Positions 35,301-44,387 of a DNA stretch of 56,328 bases are shown in pieces. The DNA is from Candidatus Schekmanbacteria bacterium (GTDB lineage Bacteria; CSSED10-310; JACPHN01). The notes under the pieces were generated by a model. It searched no databases. It was not told the origin of the DNA and worked only from the letters and a program-made list of their open reading frames with translations. Numbering within the stretch: position 1 is the stretch's first letter; every line of letters starts with the position of its first letter. Location of the stretch: NCBI GenBank assembly GCA_016188575.1, contig JACPHN010000181.1, forward strand, positions 1 through 56,328. Reading direction: 5' to 3'. The translations under genes were made by a program, and so were the position numbers.

Positions 35301-36147
35301 GCAAACGCTGAGCATCGACCGCGAGGTGGGCAACCGCCAGGACGAGGGCGTGACGCTGTGTAATCTCGCCAACTTGCTTTTCGAGCAGGGCCGCCTTGAC
35401 ACCGCGCACGAGCTTCTGTCACAAGCTCTTGCAATTCACCGCGAGGTGGGTAACCGGAGGAGCGAGGGGATCACGCTCGGCAACCTGGCCGAGCTGGACC
35501 GCGCGCAGGGCCGGGCGGAGGCGGCACAGCATCGCTACGAGCAAGCCCTCGCCATTAACCGCATGGCGGGAAATCGCTCCGCTGCGGCGGAGGTGCTCCG
35601 CAACCTCGCCAGCCTGCACCTGGCGCAGGGCCGCATGGAGACGGCACGGGATTTCTACGAACAGGCCATGGTCATCCACCGCGAAGTGGGCGACCGCAGG
35701 AGCTACGGAATTACGCTCGGGGAGTTTGCCGATTGGCATCGTCTCGCCGCGGGCGACCTGGAATCGGCCCGCCGCCACGCAACCCTGAGTCGCGAGCTGC
35801 TGCTGGAAGTGAGCGATCAGCTCAGCCTGGCGCGGCTCCTCTGCCACCAGGCCCGCATCGAGATCGCCGCCGGCCGTTCGGGGCGCGACCATCTGGAAGA
35901 GGCGACCGAGCTCGCAGTCCGTATCGGCCTCCCGCCGGAAAGCGAATCCGGGCAGCTACTCGCCCACCTTCGGCACGCCCAGGACGCCTTCGAAGCGGAC
36001 GCGTGCCACCGCCTCTTCCGCGGGGATCTGGTGGAGCACCTCACGCCGGGCCAGCGGCAGTGGCTCGTGGAGCATGGACACCTCGGCGCGGCTGCCGGGA
36101 TGGGGCTGCCCGCGCGCGGGGAGGAGCAAGCCCCGCCGGCTACCTGA
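32380..36147 (+). CDS. Ser/Thr protein kinase fused to AAA ATPase and TPR repeats
   Basis: A 1255-residue signalling protein. The N-terminal eukaryotic-type kinase has a glycine loop GQGSMGVV (18-25), Lys40, HRDLKPDN (207-214), DFG at 227-229 and MAPEQ; a low-complexity insert of about 90 residues lies between the lobes (about 105-195). A P-loop ATPase follows (GGESGIGKTR near 398-407; LLLVLDDLQWAD) of the predicted AAA_16 type. Residues about 850-1135 carry seven 40-residue TPR units. This architecture is common in myxobacterial and other deltaproteobacterial sensor kinases; the substrate is unknown. The start ATG 32380 begins directly at the kinase domain; an in-frame ATG/TTG region 32 codons upstream lacks conservation features. 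Confidence 0.92.
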   Translation: MSAAPVVIGPYRLLVPLGQGSMGVVWLAEHTTSRHRVALKTVRVPSELLLRGIRTEIRSLTRLRHPGIVRVDADGVHQGMPWYAMELLNGVTVRSWARSVDGAAVAVGGAAERQEATHHAASSGTAETGAQVEPTESLAAAGPHLWWTRSLGATLGGAQATPPSSADPAGSAPVPPAAVSHRLQSVLTLVHRLCSPLAYLHGLGIVHRDLKPDNILVRADGRPVIVDFGLAAIFGGDESREPLSVDSGSVGTVSYMAPEQIRGELLDARADLYGLGCIIYELLTGLPPFRGERRADILYGHLYDEPLPPSRRVGGIPPALDHLVLRLLEKRRKDRLGYADIVASALADLGAVADADVESPAPRPYLYRPGLAGRANEMTRLRDHLGQLVRDRGGIVLVGGESGIGKTRLVSELVCEALDRQITVVGGECRSAGGGALHAFYQAFEAIADRCREHGPDETDRLLGHRGRLLARFDSSLAGLPGQEAYPEPAELTGDAGRLRVLAYVAETLAALASAEPLLLVLDDLQWADSLSLEVLGYLLNANRIAPLSLLILGTYRSEEAGERLRQLLRTPGVHCIALGGLAETAIATIAGDMLALDSPPEAFVRHLARHSEGNPYFAAEYLRLAVDGGRFTRSARGRWESTAAWPAVDEAAGEAALPLPASLRRLVGRRLDGLSEAARRLAEAGAVLGRSTELALVAKVLGVDEEGLVEAAEEVFRRQVMEVVGIQGELHFVHDKIREVAYERIPADARADLHRGAAEALEREHGSERDAPLADLGRHWREAGEREKARRCFLAAARRAKSACALADAQPLYESYLAIVETPTPESVEARRELGAEVLRLLGHAEEAQNVLRGALQDSQTIGNRRSEALALGSLSLVYRDQGRMETALALGDQALTIHREVGNRWGVAVILTNLAGLHHKQGRMVAAQEHYEQACAIFRQEGNRWGEGVALGGLALLHCDCGQLDTARALYEQTLSIDREVGNRQDEGVTLCNLANLLFEQGRLDTAHELLSQALAIHREVGNRRSEGITLGNLAELDRAQGRAEAAQHRYEQALAINRMAGNRSAAAEVLRNLASLHLAQGRMETARDFYEQAMVIHREVGDRRSYGITLGEFADWHRLAAGDLESARRHATLSRELLLEVSDQLSLARLLCHQARIEIAAGRSGRDHLEEATELAVRIGLPPESESGQLLAHLRHAQDAFEADACHRLFRGDLVEHLTPGQRQWLVEHGHLGAAAGMGLPARGEEQAPPAT
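34930..35780 (+). repeat. Seven 40-residue TPR units (120-bp periodicity)
   Basis: Units follow the pattern YEQALAIHREVGNR, then EGxxLGNLAxLxxxQGR, then xxxA, each of 40 residues, within the kinase-AAA-TPR gene. DNA similarity between units is high enough to suggest fairly recent duplication and possible copy-number change. Confidence 0.85.
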
Positions 36148-36162
36148 AGACCCCCCAACCTT

Positions 36163-36196
36163 CGCTCCCCCCGCTTGCAGAGGAAGGGACGGAGGG
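36163..36196. repeat. Degenerate palindromic GC-rich element
   Basis: CTCCCCCCGCTTGC followed by an imperfect complementary AGGAAGGGACGGAGGGG arm, just downstream of the kinase gene stop. It shares its core CTCCCCCCGC-YTGC with the perfect palindrome at 43043-43068, suggesting copies of one dispersed intergenic element. It could also act as a transcription terminator hairpin. Confidence 0.4.
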
Positions 36197-36236
36197 GCGC
36201 GCTCGCGCCGACCTCAATCTGGCGGTGGATTCCCGC

Positions 36237-37934
36237 CTATGCCGCATCCGCACGATGGACCGTAAGCTGCGCGAAGGGAATCTCCCAGTCGTGGGCCGTG
36301 CTCGCTTCGACCGCAAACCGCTGCAGGTCACGCGCAATTCTCCGATACGCCGATGCCGCCGCACCATCGAAGTCCGCCGTGAGCAAGTAGTCCAGCGACG
36401 ATGCGCTGGCGCAGCAGAAATCCACCTCGAAGCTTCGCAGATAGGATCCGTAGGCCTGCTTGACGAGTGCCGCCCTGACGTGAGCCTCGAGGGCCTCGCG
36501 AATGGTTGAGGTGCAGTGGCGCTGGTGCTTGTAGTCGATGCCAAAGGTCGACGTCACGCGAAACCCCCGGGACAGGTTCGTCGGCGCGGCGGCGATGAAG
36601 GCGCGGGTGTCGTAATGCTTGGTGCTCAGCGGCGTCCGCAGTAGCACGGCTTCAGGCGATTGATACAGCACCTGAGCATGGCAATCGTCGACCAGAACCC
36701 AGTCTCCTCGTGCCGTCGGAAACCATGGCTCCTCGGGATCAGCGAGGCGAGAGTGGAGGTCCGCGAGCGCCGACAAGGAAAGCCGCAGGCGGCAGTCTTC
36801 GAACGCCGGGTTCTCGATGGTCGTGTAGACATTGAGCTTGGCCACCCTCCATGGCAGCCCGAGATAGATGATCCGCTCACCCTCTCGGACAGTCCCAAGA
36901 TTGAGCAGCATCTTCATTTGCTGCCAGGCCTTCGGCACGTATTGGCGGGCCGTCCAGAGCAGCCCCAGAACGAAGAGGCTCGCGACGCTCAACAAAACCC
37001 AGTCCCCGGAAAGGTAGAGCACGACGAGCAAAGATACCGTAGACCCTATTATTGTAATAGCGTAGAAGGATATGTCCAAGATTCGGCTTGGCATTCTGCG
37101 GTCCGTAAGGTGGCGCATGTAGGACGCCCTGTAGAGTGCCTTGTATACCAATCGGACCGCAATGAATACTCCGAAGAATGATAGGACTGCAAGGGAGAAA
37201 TTCCTTCCTCTACTCCGAAAAAATACCTTTATTAGCTCTTGTCCAGTCTCAAATATTGGCTTTTTCTGCCTTTCAAGCTCGTCAAGTTGGATACGCGATA
37301 CATCGAGCTTGTTGTCGTATCTCTGTTTGGATTCCAGGAGCGAGCCGCGAAGCGCTGCGAGTGCTTTCAGCAAGCGCTCGTCAGTGGCCTTCCACGTAAA
37401 CCGGTCCACGTTTTCGATTCCCATATTCAGGCGCGGCAGTGCTTCCTCGTAGGTCCTGATCTGCGCCCGAAGCTTGTCCATCGTTCGTGGCCGTTTGGTC
37501 ATTTCTTTGAGCTCGCTGATGAGCGGATGCAGCAGCGATTGGACCTCACTCTGCAGGTTGAAGGACGCGGCCGCAATCTCTTCACCCTCAAGCGCGTTGA
37601 TGTCGATACCGGACGCGAATCGCGAAAAGTTGCGGCGCGTCTCGTCGATTTCGGCGCCGATCTTGGCGAGGTCACTTTCGGCCCGCTGCCGTTCCTCGGC
37701 GGTCTGGATTTGCGATAGCTCGGCGCGGAGCCCTCGCTGCCGTTGCTGGAGTTTTTCGATTTGCGCGACCATACCTCGCAAGCTGATGAGCTTGAGGCTA
37801 CTGTCCGCCGCGGCGAGGGCTGGCGGCGTTGGGCTCGGCGTGGCGTTTTCCCGCGACTTCGCGGCTGCGGCTGCGGCGTGAGCGCAAGCGAGCAGGAGGA
37901 GGAGAAGGGCGAAAGGCGCGCGGTTTGTGGTCAT
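36237..37934 (-). CDS. MscS-like mechanosensitive channel family membrane protein
   Basis: A 565-residue protein with a signal peptide (MTTNRAPFALLLLLLACAHA), a long periplasmic coiled-coil region (about 50-245, rich in KLQQRQ/AEERQR-type heptads), three membrane segments (about 250-345) and a C-terminal cytoplasmic region. The latter has VREGERIIYLGLPWRVAKL, EPWFPTARGDWVLVDD and NLSRGFRVTSTFGIDY, resembling a deltaproteobacterial MscS-like subfamily; the canonical Gly/Ala-rich pore helix is not obvious. The start ATG 37934 has GGAG 6 nt upstream, eight codons inside the longest frame. It lies 123 bp after the FadL gene on the same strand and may belong to the sigma-54-controlled series. Confidence 0.65.
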   Translation of the reverse strand: MTTNRAPFALLLLLLACAHAAAAAAKSRENATPSPTPPALAAADSSLKLISLRGMVAQIEKLQQRQRGLRAELSQIQTAEERQRAESDLAKIGAEIDETRRNFSRFASGIDINALEGEEIAAASFNLQSEVQSLLHPLISELKEMTKRPRTMDKLRAQIRTYEEALPRLNMGIENVDRFTWKATDERLLKALAALRGSLLESKQRYDNKLDVSRIQLDELERQKKPIFETGQELIKVFFRSRGRNFSLAVLSFFGVFIAVRLVYKALYRASYMRHLTDRRMPSRILDISFYAITIIGSTVSLLVVLYLSGDWVLLSVASLFVLGLLWTARQYVPKAWQQMKMLLNLGTVREGERIIYLGLPWRVAKLNVYTTIENPAFEDCRLRLSLSALADLHSRLADPEEPWFPTARGDWVLVDDCHAQVLYQSPEAVLLRTPLSTKHYDTRAFIAAAPTNLSRGFRVTSTFGIDYKHQRHCTSTIREALEAHVRAALVKQAYGSYLRSFEVDFCCASASSLDYLLTADFDGAAASAYRRIARDLQRFAVEASTAHDWEIPFAQLTVHRADAA

Positions 37935-38057
37935 GAGGGACTCCGGGGCTGAGGTCACCGATTACGCCATCGAATGTATCTCGCCCGGGGGAAGCACGAC
38001 AGCCCCGGTGGGCAGTGGAGGGCGCCTTATGGCGCCCTCCCGTGCGCGGGAATCGGC

Positions 38058-39380
38058 TCAAAACCGGAACGTCACGTCGAGGCCCGCCTGCACGACCCGT
38101 CCGGAGGAGCTGTAGGAACCTACCGGGTCGCTCGGATCGGACTTGGAGTGGGTGCGATCGACCAGGTAATGGTAGTCGCCATAGACACCTACGCGGGCGG
38201 GAACCGCGAGCAACCCGCCGCCGCCGAGATCGACCTGTGCTGCGGCGCTGAGCACGTGCTTGTCGTTGTCGACGAGGTTCAGCTCGCCGCCTTGTTCCGG
38301 CGCGGGCGACGGCTCGAAGCGATAGCCAACCTGCATGCCCAGTCGCTCGAACGGCTGCCAGGCCAGCCCCAGGCGCGGCACGAAGGTATCGTGGAAGCCC
38401 GGGTCTGGATAGGTCGCAAACAGGTCGGCGAGCGGAATCTCCGGACCGGTGGTCGGCAGGTTCTTGACGATGCCGCGCGGGTCGTACCAGGCGCTCCATT
38501 CCGTCCACGTCACATCGAGGGCCAGGCTCAGGTCTTCCGACAGCGCGTAGGCGCCACCGCCGACGATCTGGCGCGGGGTGACGAAGCAGCGCGCCTCCAC
38601 GAGCACCGGGACGTCGATGGGGACGCCGGCGACGTCGATCTTGATGGAGATGGGCAGAGTAATGTCGATGGAGATCTCGTCGCGGAAAGCTGCGCCGAGG
38701 CTGAGTCGATCGGTGGCGGCGAGCTGCAACCCGAGGGTGCTCGACAGGCGCGGCTGCAGGTCGAGCGAGATGTCGAAGGTGGAGTATTCTTCGCTGCCTC
38801 CGCCCTGCCGGCGCGGCAGCTTGATGTCGAGGCCGAGCGCAATAGGGGCGTCGACCAGGAACTGAAACCCCGCGCCGATCGTCAGTCGGTCGGTGACCTT
38901 GACGCCCAGGCCGCCCATCAGCTCCAGGCGCTGTACCAGATTGTCGTAGATGAAGAAGCGCGGGTCGTCAGGCGGGCGGACTTGGAGCTTGAGCACGCTG
39001 CCTGGAAGCGTCAATCCGAAGCCCATGCCGAGGCGCTCGGAGAACTTCATGGAAGCCCCGAAGAACGGTCCGGCAAGCTGCTCGACATCTTGTCGCTCGC
39101 CGTCGATGGACAGCTCATGGTTGGCGATGATGTAGCCCATGCCCGCGGTGCTGTGCTCCCCGCGAGCCAGACCGGCAGGATTGTAGAAGATGCTCGTCCA
39201 GTCGTCGACGGTCGCGGCCAGGGCGCCGCTGAGGCCGATCGCCCGGGACCCGACGCCGTAGGTCGCCCAGGGACCGGCGTCCGCTCGCCGCGGCGTCCCT
39301 GCCTGGAGAAGGAGCCCGCCCAAGATCATGGCGACGGCGGTTGCCAGCCGCCTGCCGTGCAGCAATCGATGCGCGCGCAT
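38058..39380 (-). CDS. OmpP1/FadL/TodX family outer-membrane transporter
   Basis: A 440-residue outer-membrane beta-barrel for long-chain fatty acids or hydrophobic compounds. A signal peptide (about 1-35) precedes the FadL-type N-terminal plug pattern GVGSRAIGLSGA, DDWTSIFYNPAGLA and a barrel ending in the terminal Phe (VTFRF). The start ATG 39380 has AAGGAG 8 nt upstream. It lies 30 bp after the small OMP gene, so both probably share the sigma-54 promoter at 40108-40124. Confidence 0.9.
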   Translation of the reverse strand: MRAHRLLHGRRLATAVAMILGGLLLQAGTPRRADAGPWATYGVGSRAIGLSGALAATVDDWTSIFYNPAGLARGEHSTAGMGYIIANHELSIDGERQDVEQLAGPFFGASMKFSERLGMGFGLTLPGSVLKLQVRPPDDPRFFIYDNLVQRLELMGGLGVKVTDRLTIGAGFQFLVDAPIALGLDIKLPRRQGGGSEEYSTFDISLDLQPRLSSTLGLQLAATDRLSLGAAFRDEISIDITLPISIKIDVAGVPIDVPVLVEARCFVTPRQIVGGGAYALSEDLSLALDVTWTEWSAWYDPRGIVKNLPTTGPEIPLADLFATYPDPGFHDTFVPRLGLAWQPFERLGMQVGYRFEPSPAPEQGGELNLVDNDKHVLSAAAQVDLGGGGLLAVPARVGVYGDYHYLVDRTHSKSDPSDPVGSYSSSGRVVQAGLDVTFRF

Positions 39381-39410
39381 ATCGTGCTCTCCTTTACGGC
39401 CGTGGCGCGA

Positions 39411-40037
39411 TCAGAAGGCAACGCGCGTGCCGAGCGCGATCTGATCCTGGTGCTCGCCGAACGGGAAACCCGGGGTATAGGTGTGCACGGCTTCCAGATA
39501 AGCGCTCGTGTCGCCGGCCACGCGCACCGCGAGCCCAGCCCGCAGATGGGCACCGGGATCATTGCCGGAGCGCGCGCCGGTGCCACGCTCCAGCGCCGCG
39601 AGCTTCCAGCTCACCAGGGTGGGGCCGGCACCGACGTGGGCGTCCAGGCGGCGGTGCTGCAGGTGCAGGAGCAGCGAGGCGTTGACCGGGAACGTCGTCA
39701 GCGTTCCCGCACTGTCCGCAGCCCCCGCGGTGGCGGCAGTGGACTGGGGCGCGCGAGTGCCGTTGTGGGAGCTAAACGTTGCCCAGATGCCGACGCCGAG
39801 GTAGCGCGTCGGTCGGATTTCGCTGTCCAGGCCCAGTGCGAAACCTCCGGGGGAGCGCTGGCCGCCGCCGGTCAAGGCCGTGGTCTGGTAGCCGGCACGG
39901 AAGGCGAGGCTGATCGGCAGGCGGGAGCCGCCGCCGAGCTTCTGCGGTGCGGCTTCGGTCGGAGCGGCGGCGACGGCGGAGGTAACCAGGATTGCCAGGC
40001 AGGTGGAGGCGAGGAGAAATCGTTTCGGTGCTTTCAT
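39411..40037 (-). CDS. Outer-membrane beta-barrel protein
   Basis: A 208-residue protein with a signal peptide (MKAPKRFLLASTCLAILVTS, cleavage near AVAAA) and alternating beta-strands through a terminal aromatic (ALGTRVAF), typical of OmpW/OmpA-like small barrels; the exact family is unknown. The start ATG 40037 has GGAG 8 nt upstream. It is the first gene behind the sigma-54 promoter and is followed by FadL after 30 bp. Confidence 0.8.
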   Translation of the reverse strand: MKAPKRFLLASTCLAILVTSAVAAAPTEAAPQKLGGGSRLPISLAFRAGYQTTALTGGGQRSPGGFALGLDSEIRPTRYLGVGIWATFSSHNGTRAPQSTAATAGAADSAGTLTTFPVNASLLLHLQHRRLDAHVGAGPTLVSWKLAALERGTGARSGNDPGAHLRAGLAVRVAGDTSAYLEAVHTYTPGFPFGEHQDQIALGTRVAF

Positions 40038-40107
40038 GGAGGAGACTCCGGGAACGGGTTCAGAAGTGACGAGCAATGCGTCTCGTGTGGTCGGTTGCCT
40101 CCCCGAA

Positions 40108-40124
40108 AGCAATCATCGTGCCAG
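40108..40124 (-). promoter_or_regulatory. Sigma-54 promoter, near-perfect
   Basis: Read on the minus strand the site is CTGGCACGATGATTGCT, a full match to YTGGCACG-N4-TTGCW with the required 10 nt between GG and GC. It lies about 70 nt upstream of the small OMP gene (start 40037) and just downstream of the NtrC-type regulator gene that could activate it. Predicted transcription start is about 40096-40099. Confidence 0.88.
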
Positions 40125-40252
40125 ATGGGGGCGGCTGTGCGAAGCGATGCCCGTCGCTTGCCGAGGCCCGGCAAGGAGGCGGCGCGGCGCGCGAGGTGTA
40201 AAGGTTTCCGACGGATTGTCGGTTTGCTTGGCAGGCAGGAGCTCGACGCGGG

Positions 40253-41607
<1,355 letters not shown>

Positions 41608-41611
<4 letters not shown>

Positions 41612-43014
41612 GGCTGTGCTCGATCCTTCGTGGCGGGTGCGGTGGCGGGTGCGGTGGGGGGGGCGACGATACCGGCGTCGGCTGCCGCGGCGGGCAGCGG
41701 CAGCCGGAGCACTGCAGCGGCCCCGCCCTCGGGTCGCGCGCGCAGCGTCAGCTCGCCGCCGTGCGCCCGGCATATGGCGCGGCTGATCGGCAAGCCGAGA
41801 CCCGTGCCGTTGGCTTTGGTCGTGACCGAAGGCAGGAACAGTCGCTCCAGCTCCTCATCGCTCGGCGCGGGTCCGCTGCCTGGGCCGGGGCCGCTGTCGG
41901 CGATGGTGAGCTCGAGGTCCTGAGGTGACTGCTGAAGCCCCAGGACCAGGCGCCGCTCGCCGCCGGGCCGCGACTCCATCGCTTCGATCGCGTTCAGCAG
42001 GACGTTCAGAAGGACCTGTTTCATGCGCTCCTGGTCCATCTCCAGCGCGGGGCTGCGCGGCGGTAGGTCGTCCTGCACGCGCACCTCGGCGCGGCGGAAA
42101 CGCTCCTCGAGCAGCACGAGCACGTCACGGGCGAGCGCCGCCACGTCTGCCCGCGTGCGCCGGGCGGTGTCCGTGGCTACGGAGAACGACAGGAAATCCC
42201 GCACGATGCCGTCGAGCCGCTCAACCTCCGAGGCGATCACCGCGAGGTGGCCCGAGGGATCACCGCGGCGCTGCAGGAGCTGCGTCAGGCCCTTGATCGC
42301 CGCCAAGGGGTTGCGGACTTCGTGCGCGACGCGTCGCGACAGTTGCTCGAGCGAGACCATACGGTCGCGGTGCGCCTCGAGCAAGGCACCGCGTGCCTGC
42401 AGCAGCTCCGCCGCCACGTCCTCGTGCAGGATCGCGGTGCGGGCGGCCAGGAGCGTGGCGATCCAGGGAATCGCGGCGTAGATCACGGTCTGCAGGATCA
42501 GCAGCGCCGGCGAGGCATCTGCCGGGCCGAGCTGTCGGGGCGTCGCCACGAGCCCGTATCCCTGCAGCAGACCCATGCCCGCAACCGCTGCGCTCGCCGC
42601 GGCCGGGGCGAGCAACAGGCGCGGGCTGCGGGCGGAGAACACTCCGGCCAGGTGCGCTGGCAGCGCATAGGCGGCGACCAGCGGGCTATATATGCCGCCG
42701 GTCACGAACACCATCGCCGTCAGCAGCCCGATCGCTGCGGGCATGTACAGCTTTGGAAACGAGCGCGAGGCGAGCACGGAGGATAGCCGCAGGGCGTCGT
42801 GAATGCAGACGAGCATCGCGACCAGCACCACGGCCTGCAGTCCATGGGTTCGCCAGGGCGCCACGTCGAGGGACGAGAACAGGGCGAGAACCACCAGCAG
42901 CCCCGGGATTTCGATGAGCAGGCGCACGCGAAACGCCACGGACGCGAGCGCGCGCGCACGCCTGTTGCGAGCGGAGCGAAAGCTCGAGGCGCTATCGGTT
43001 GCGGGTCCGCTCAC
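41608..43014 (-). CDS. Membrane sensor histidine kinase
   Basis: A 468-residue kinase with about six N-terminal membrane segments (residues about 40-220) and little periplasmic sequence, a HisKA domain with RRVAHEVRNPLAAIKGLTQL (phospho-acceptor His) and a HATPase_c domain (NVLLNAIEAM, ADSGPG, NGTGLGLPISRAICRAHGG). The membrane-embedded sensor suggests a lipophilic or intramembrane signal. Start GTG 43014 is chosen for GAGGA 7 nt upstream. It is the first gene of an operon with the NtrC-type regulator. Confidence 0.93.
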
Positions 43015-43042
43015 GGCTTTGTCCTCACGGTATCTGTTCACC

Positions 43043-43068
43043 CCCTCCCCCCGCCTGCGGGGGGAGGG
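43043..43068. repeat. Perfect 12-bp GC-rich palindrome
   Basis: CCCTCCCCCCGC at 43043-43054 and GCGGGGGGAGGG at 43057-43068, separated by CT, followed by GTCGGGGTGGGGG. It lies between the divergent sensor kinase and hydrolase genes. Its sequence type matches dispersed REP-like palindromes of GC-rich proteobacterial genomes and the degenerate copy at 36163. Confidence 0.75.
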
Positions 43069-43257
43069 TCGGGGTGGGGGCGCGGCTCGGCCGCCGCGTC
43101 TATTTTGACGCTCCGCGTGCTCCACCGCAATTGCCAGGGGCGACACACCGCCGCCGGCTCCGGCCTGGCGGAAACCGTCGTCAGGCCATAAGCTAGCAAC
43201 CGCGGTGGCCGCCATACGAAGATGTGAGGAATCAGGAGCAAGCGATGGTTCGGCGAG

Positions 43258-44142
43258 ATGAGCGATGAACAGCGCCCGCACCAGGCCCGCCGGGGCGCGA
43301 GGTGGCCGCGCCTGGTTCCCCGTAATCGGCGGGAATGGCTTTTTGCGCTATTTCGCCTTGCGGTGCTGCTGGCTCTGTTTTCGGTGGTGATGACCATGCT
43401 CGCGCATCGGCTGCTTCATTATCCGGACCAGTACAGCCTGGCCGAGCTGGAGCGGATGATTTCCCGCACGTCGCTTGCGGCGTGGCCGTCGCCTGCCGAT
43501 CCGCGGGGGCTGCTCGTCGCGCCGTCCGGGCCGCTGCCGCCCGCAGGCACGGTGGCGATCTTTCACGGCAACGCCGGCTCAGCAGCGGATCGCACGTACT
43601 ACGCCCAGGCACTCCTGCCTCTCGGCTTTCGGGTGGTGCTCTTGGAATATCCAGGCTACGGAGCGCGCCTCGGCGGCCTCGGCGAGGACGAGCTCTATCG
43701 AGATGCCGTGGAGTCGCTCCAGGCCATCCGGACGACGTGGGGAAGGCCCCTGGTCGTGCTCGGCGAATCGCTGGGCGCCGCCGTGGCGGCCGGCGCGGTA
43801 TTTCGGCTTTCCGGCCAGGTTGACGGCGTGGTGCTCATTACCCCCTGGGACGACCTGCCCACGGTGGCGCAGTCCATCTACTGGTTTTTGCCGGCACGCT
43901 GGCTGGTGCCGGAGCGCTACGATAGTGTGGCCCATCTCCGCGCCTTTCCGGGGCCGTTGGCGGTGGTCGTGGCGGGGCGCGACGAGATCATTCCCAAGGC
44001 GTGCAGCGAACGACTTTTCCGCACCTATTCGGGGCGAGGTCGGATCATCCACATCGACGGCGCCGGTCACAACACCTGGTATGACCAGACGGACCGCGGC
44101 TGGTGGAGGGAGCTGATGAGCTTTGTGACGAGCGCGCCGTGA
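43258..44142 (+). CDS. Alpha/beta hydrolase, membrane-anchored
   Basis: A 294-residue protein with an N-terminal hydrophobic anchor (about 28-50, ALFRLAVLLALFSVVMTML) and an alpha/beta-hydrolase domain: oxyanion region IFHGNAGSAADR, nucleophile elbow GESLGAA, acid in VVAGRDEII and histidine in DGAGHNTWY. It resembles BEM46/YfhR-type serine hydrolases; the substrate is unknown. It is divergent from the histidine kinase. The ribosome site of ATG 43258 is weak; a slightly later start is possible. Confidence 0.85.
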   Translation: MSDEQRPHQARRGARWPRLVPRNRREWLFALFRLAVLLALFSVVMTMLAHRLLHYPDQYSLAELERMISRTSLAAWPSPADPRGLLVAPSGPLPPAGTVAIFHGNAGSAADRTYYAQALLPLGFRVVLLEYPGYGARLGGLGEDELYRDAVESLQAIRTTWGRPLVVLGESLGAAVAAGAVFRLSGQVDGVVLITPWDDLPTVAQSIYWFLPARWLVPERYDSVAHLRAFPGPLAVVVAGRDEIIPKACSERLFRTYSGRGRIIHIDGAGHNTWYDQTDRGWWRELMSFVTSAP

Positions 44143-44387
44143 CCAGGTGAGAGGCGCTGGACAGCCGTTCCGGCAGCCGCGACCGCTCGCCCCGCGCCAC
44201 GATCGCCACAAGACGCCAGGCCCCCATCACATGTGCTGTTTCACGGAGAACGCCGCGCTGCGCCGTAGCGCCGTGGCGACAACCTGCTATACCGTGCGGT
44301 TTTTCGACGCCTCGCGCCGCTGGCGCAGCGATTGCACAAGACACTCCGCGTCCTACGTGCTGTGCACATCCTCAGGAGCGTCTATTC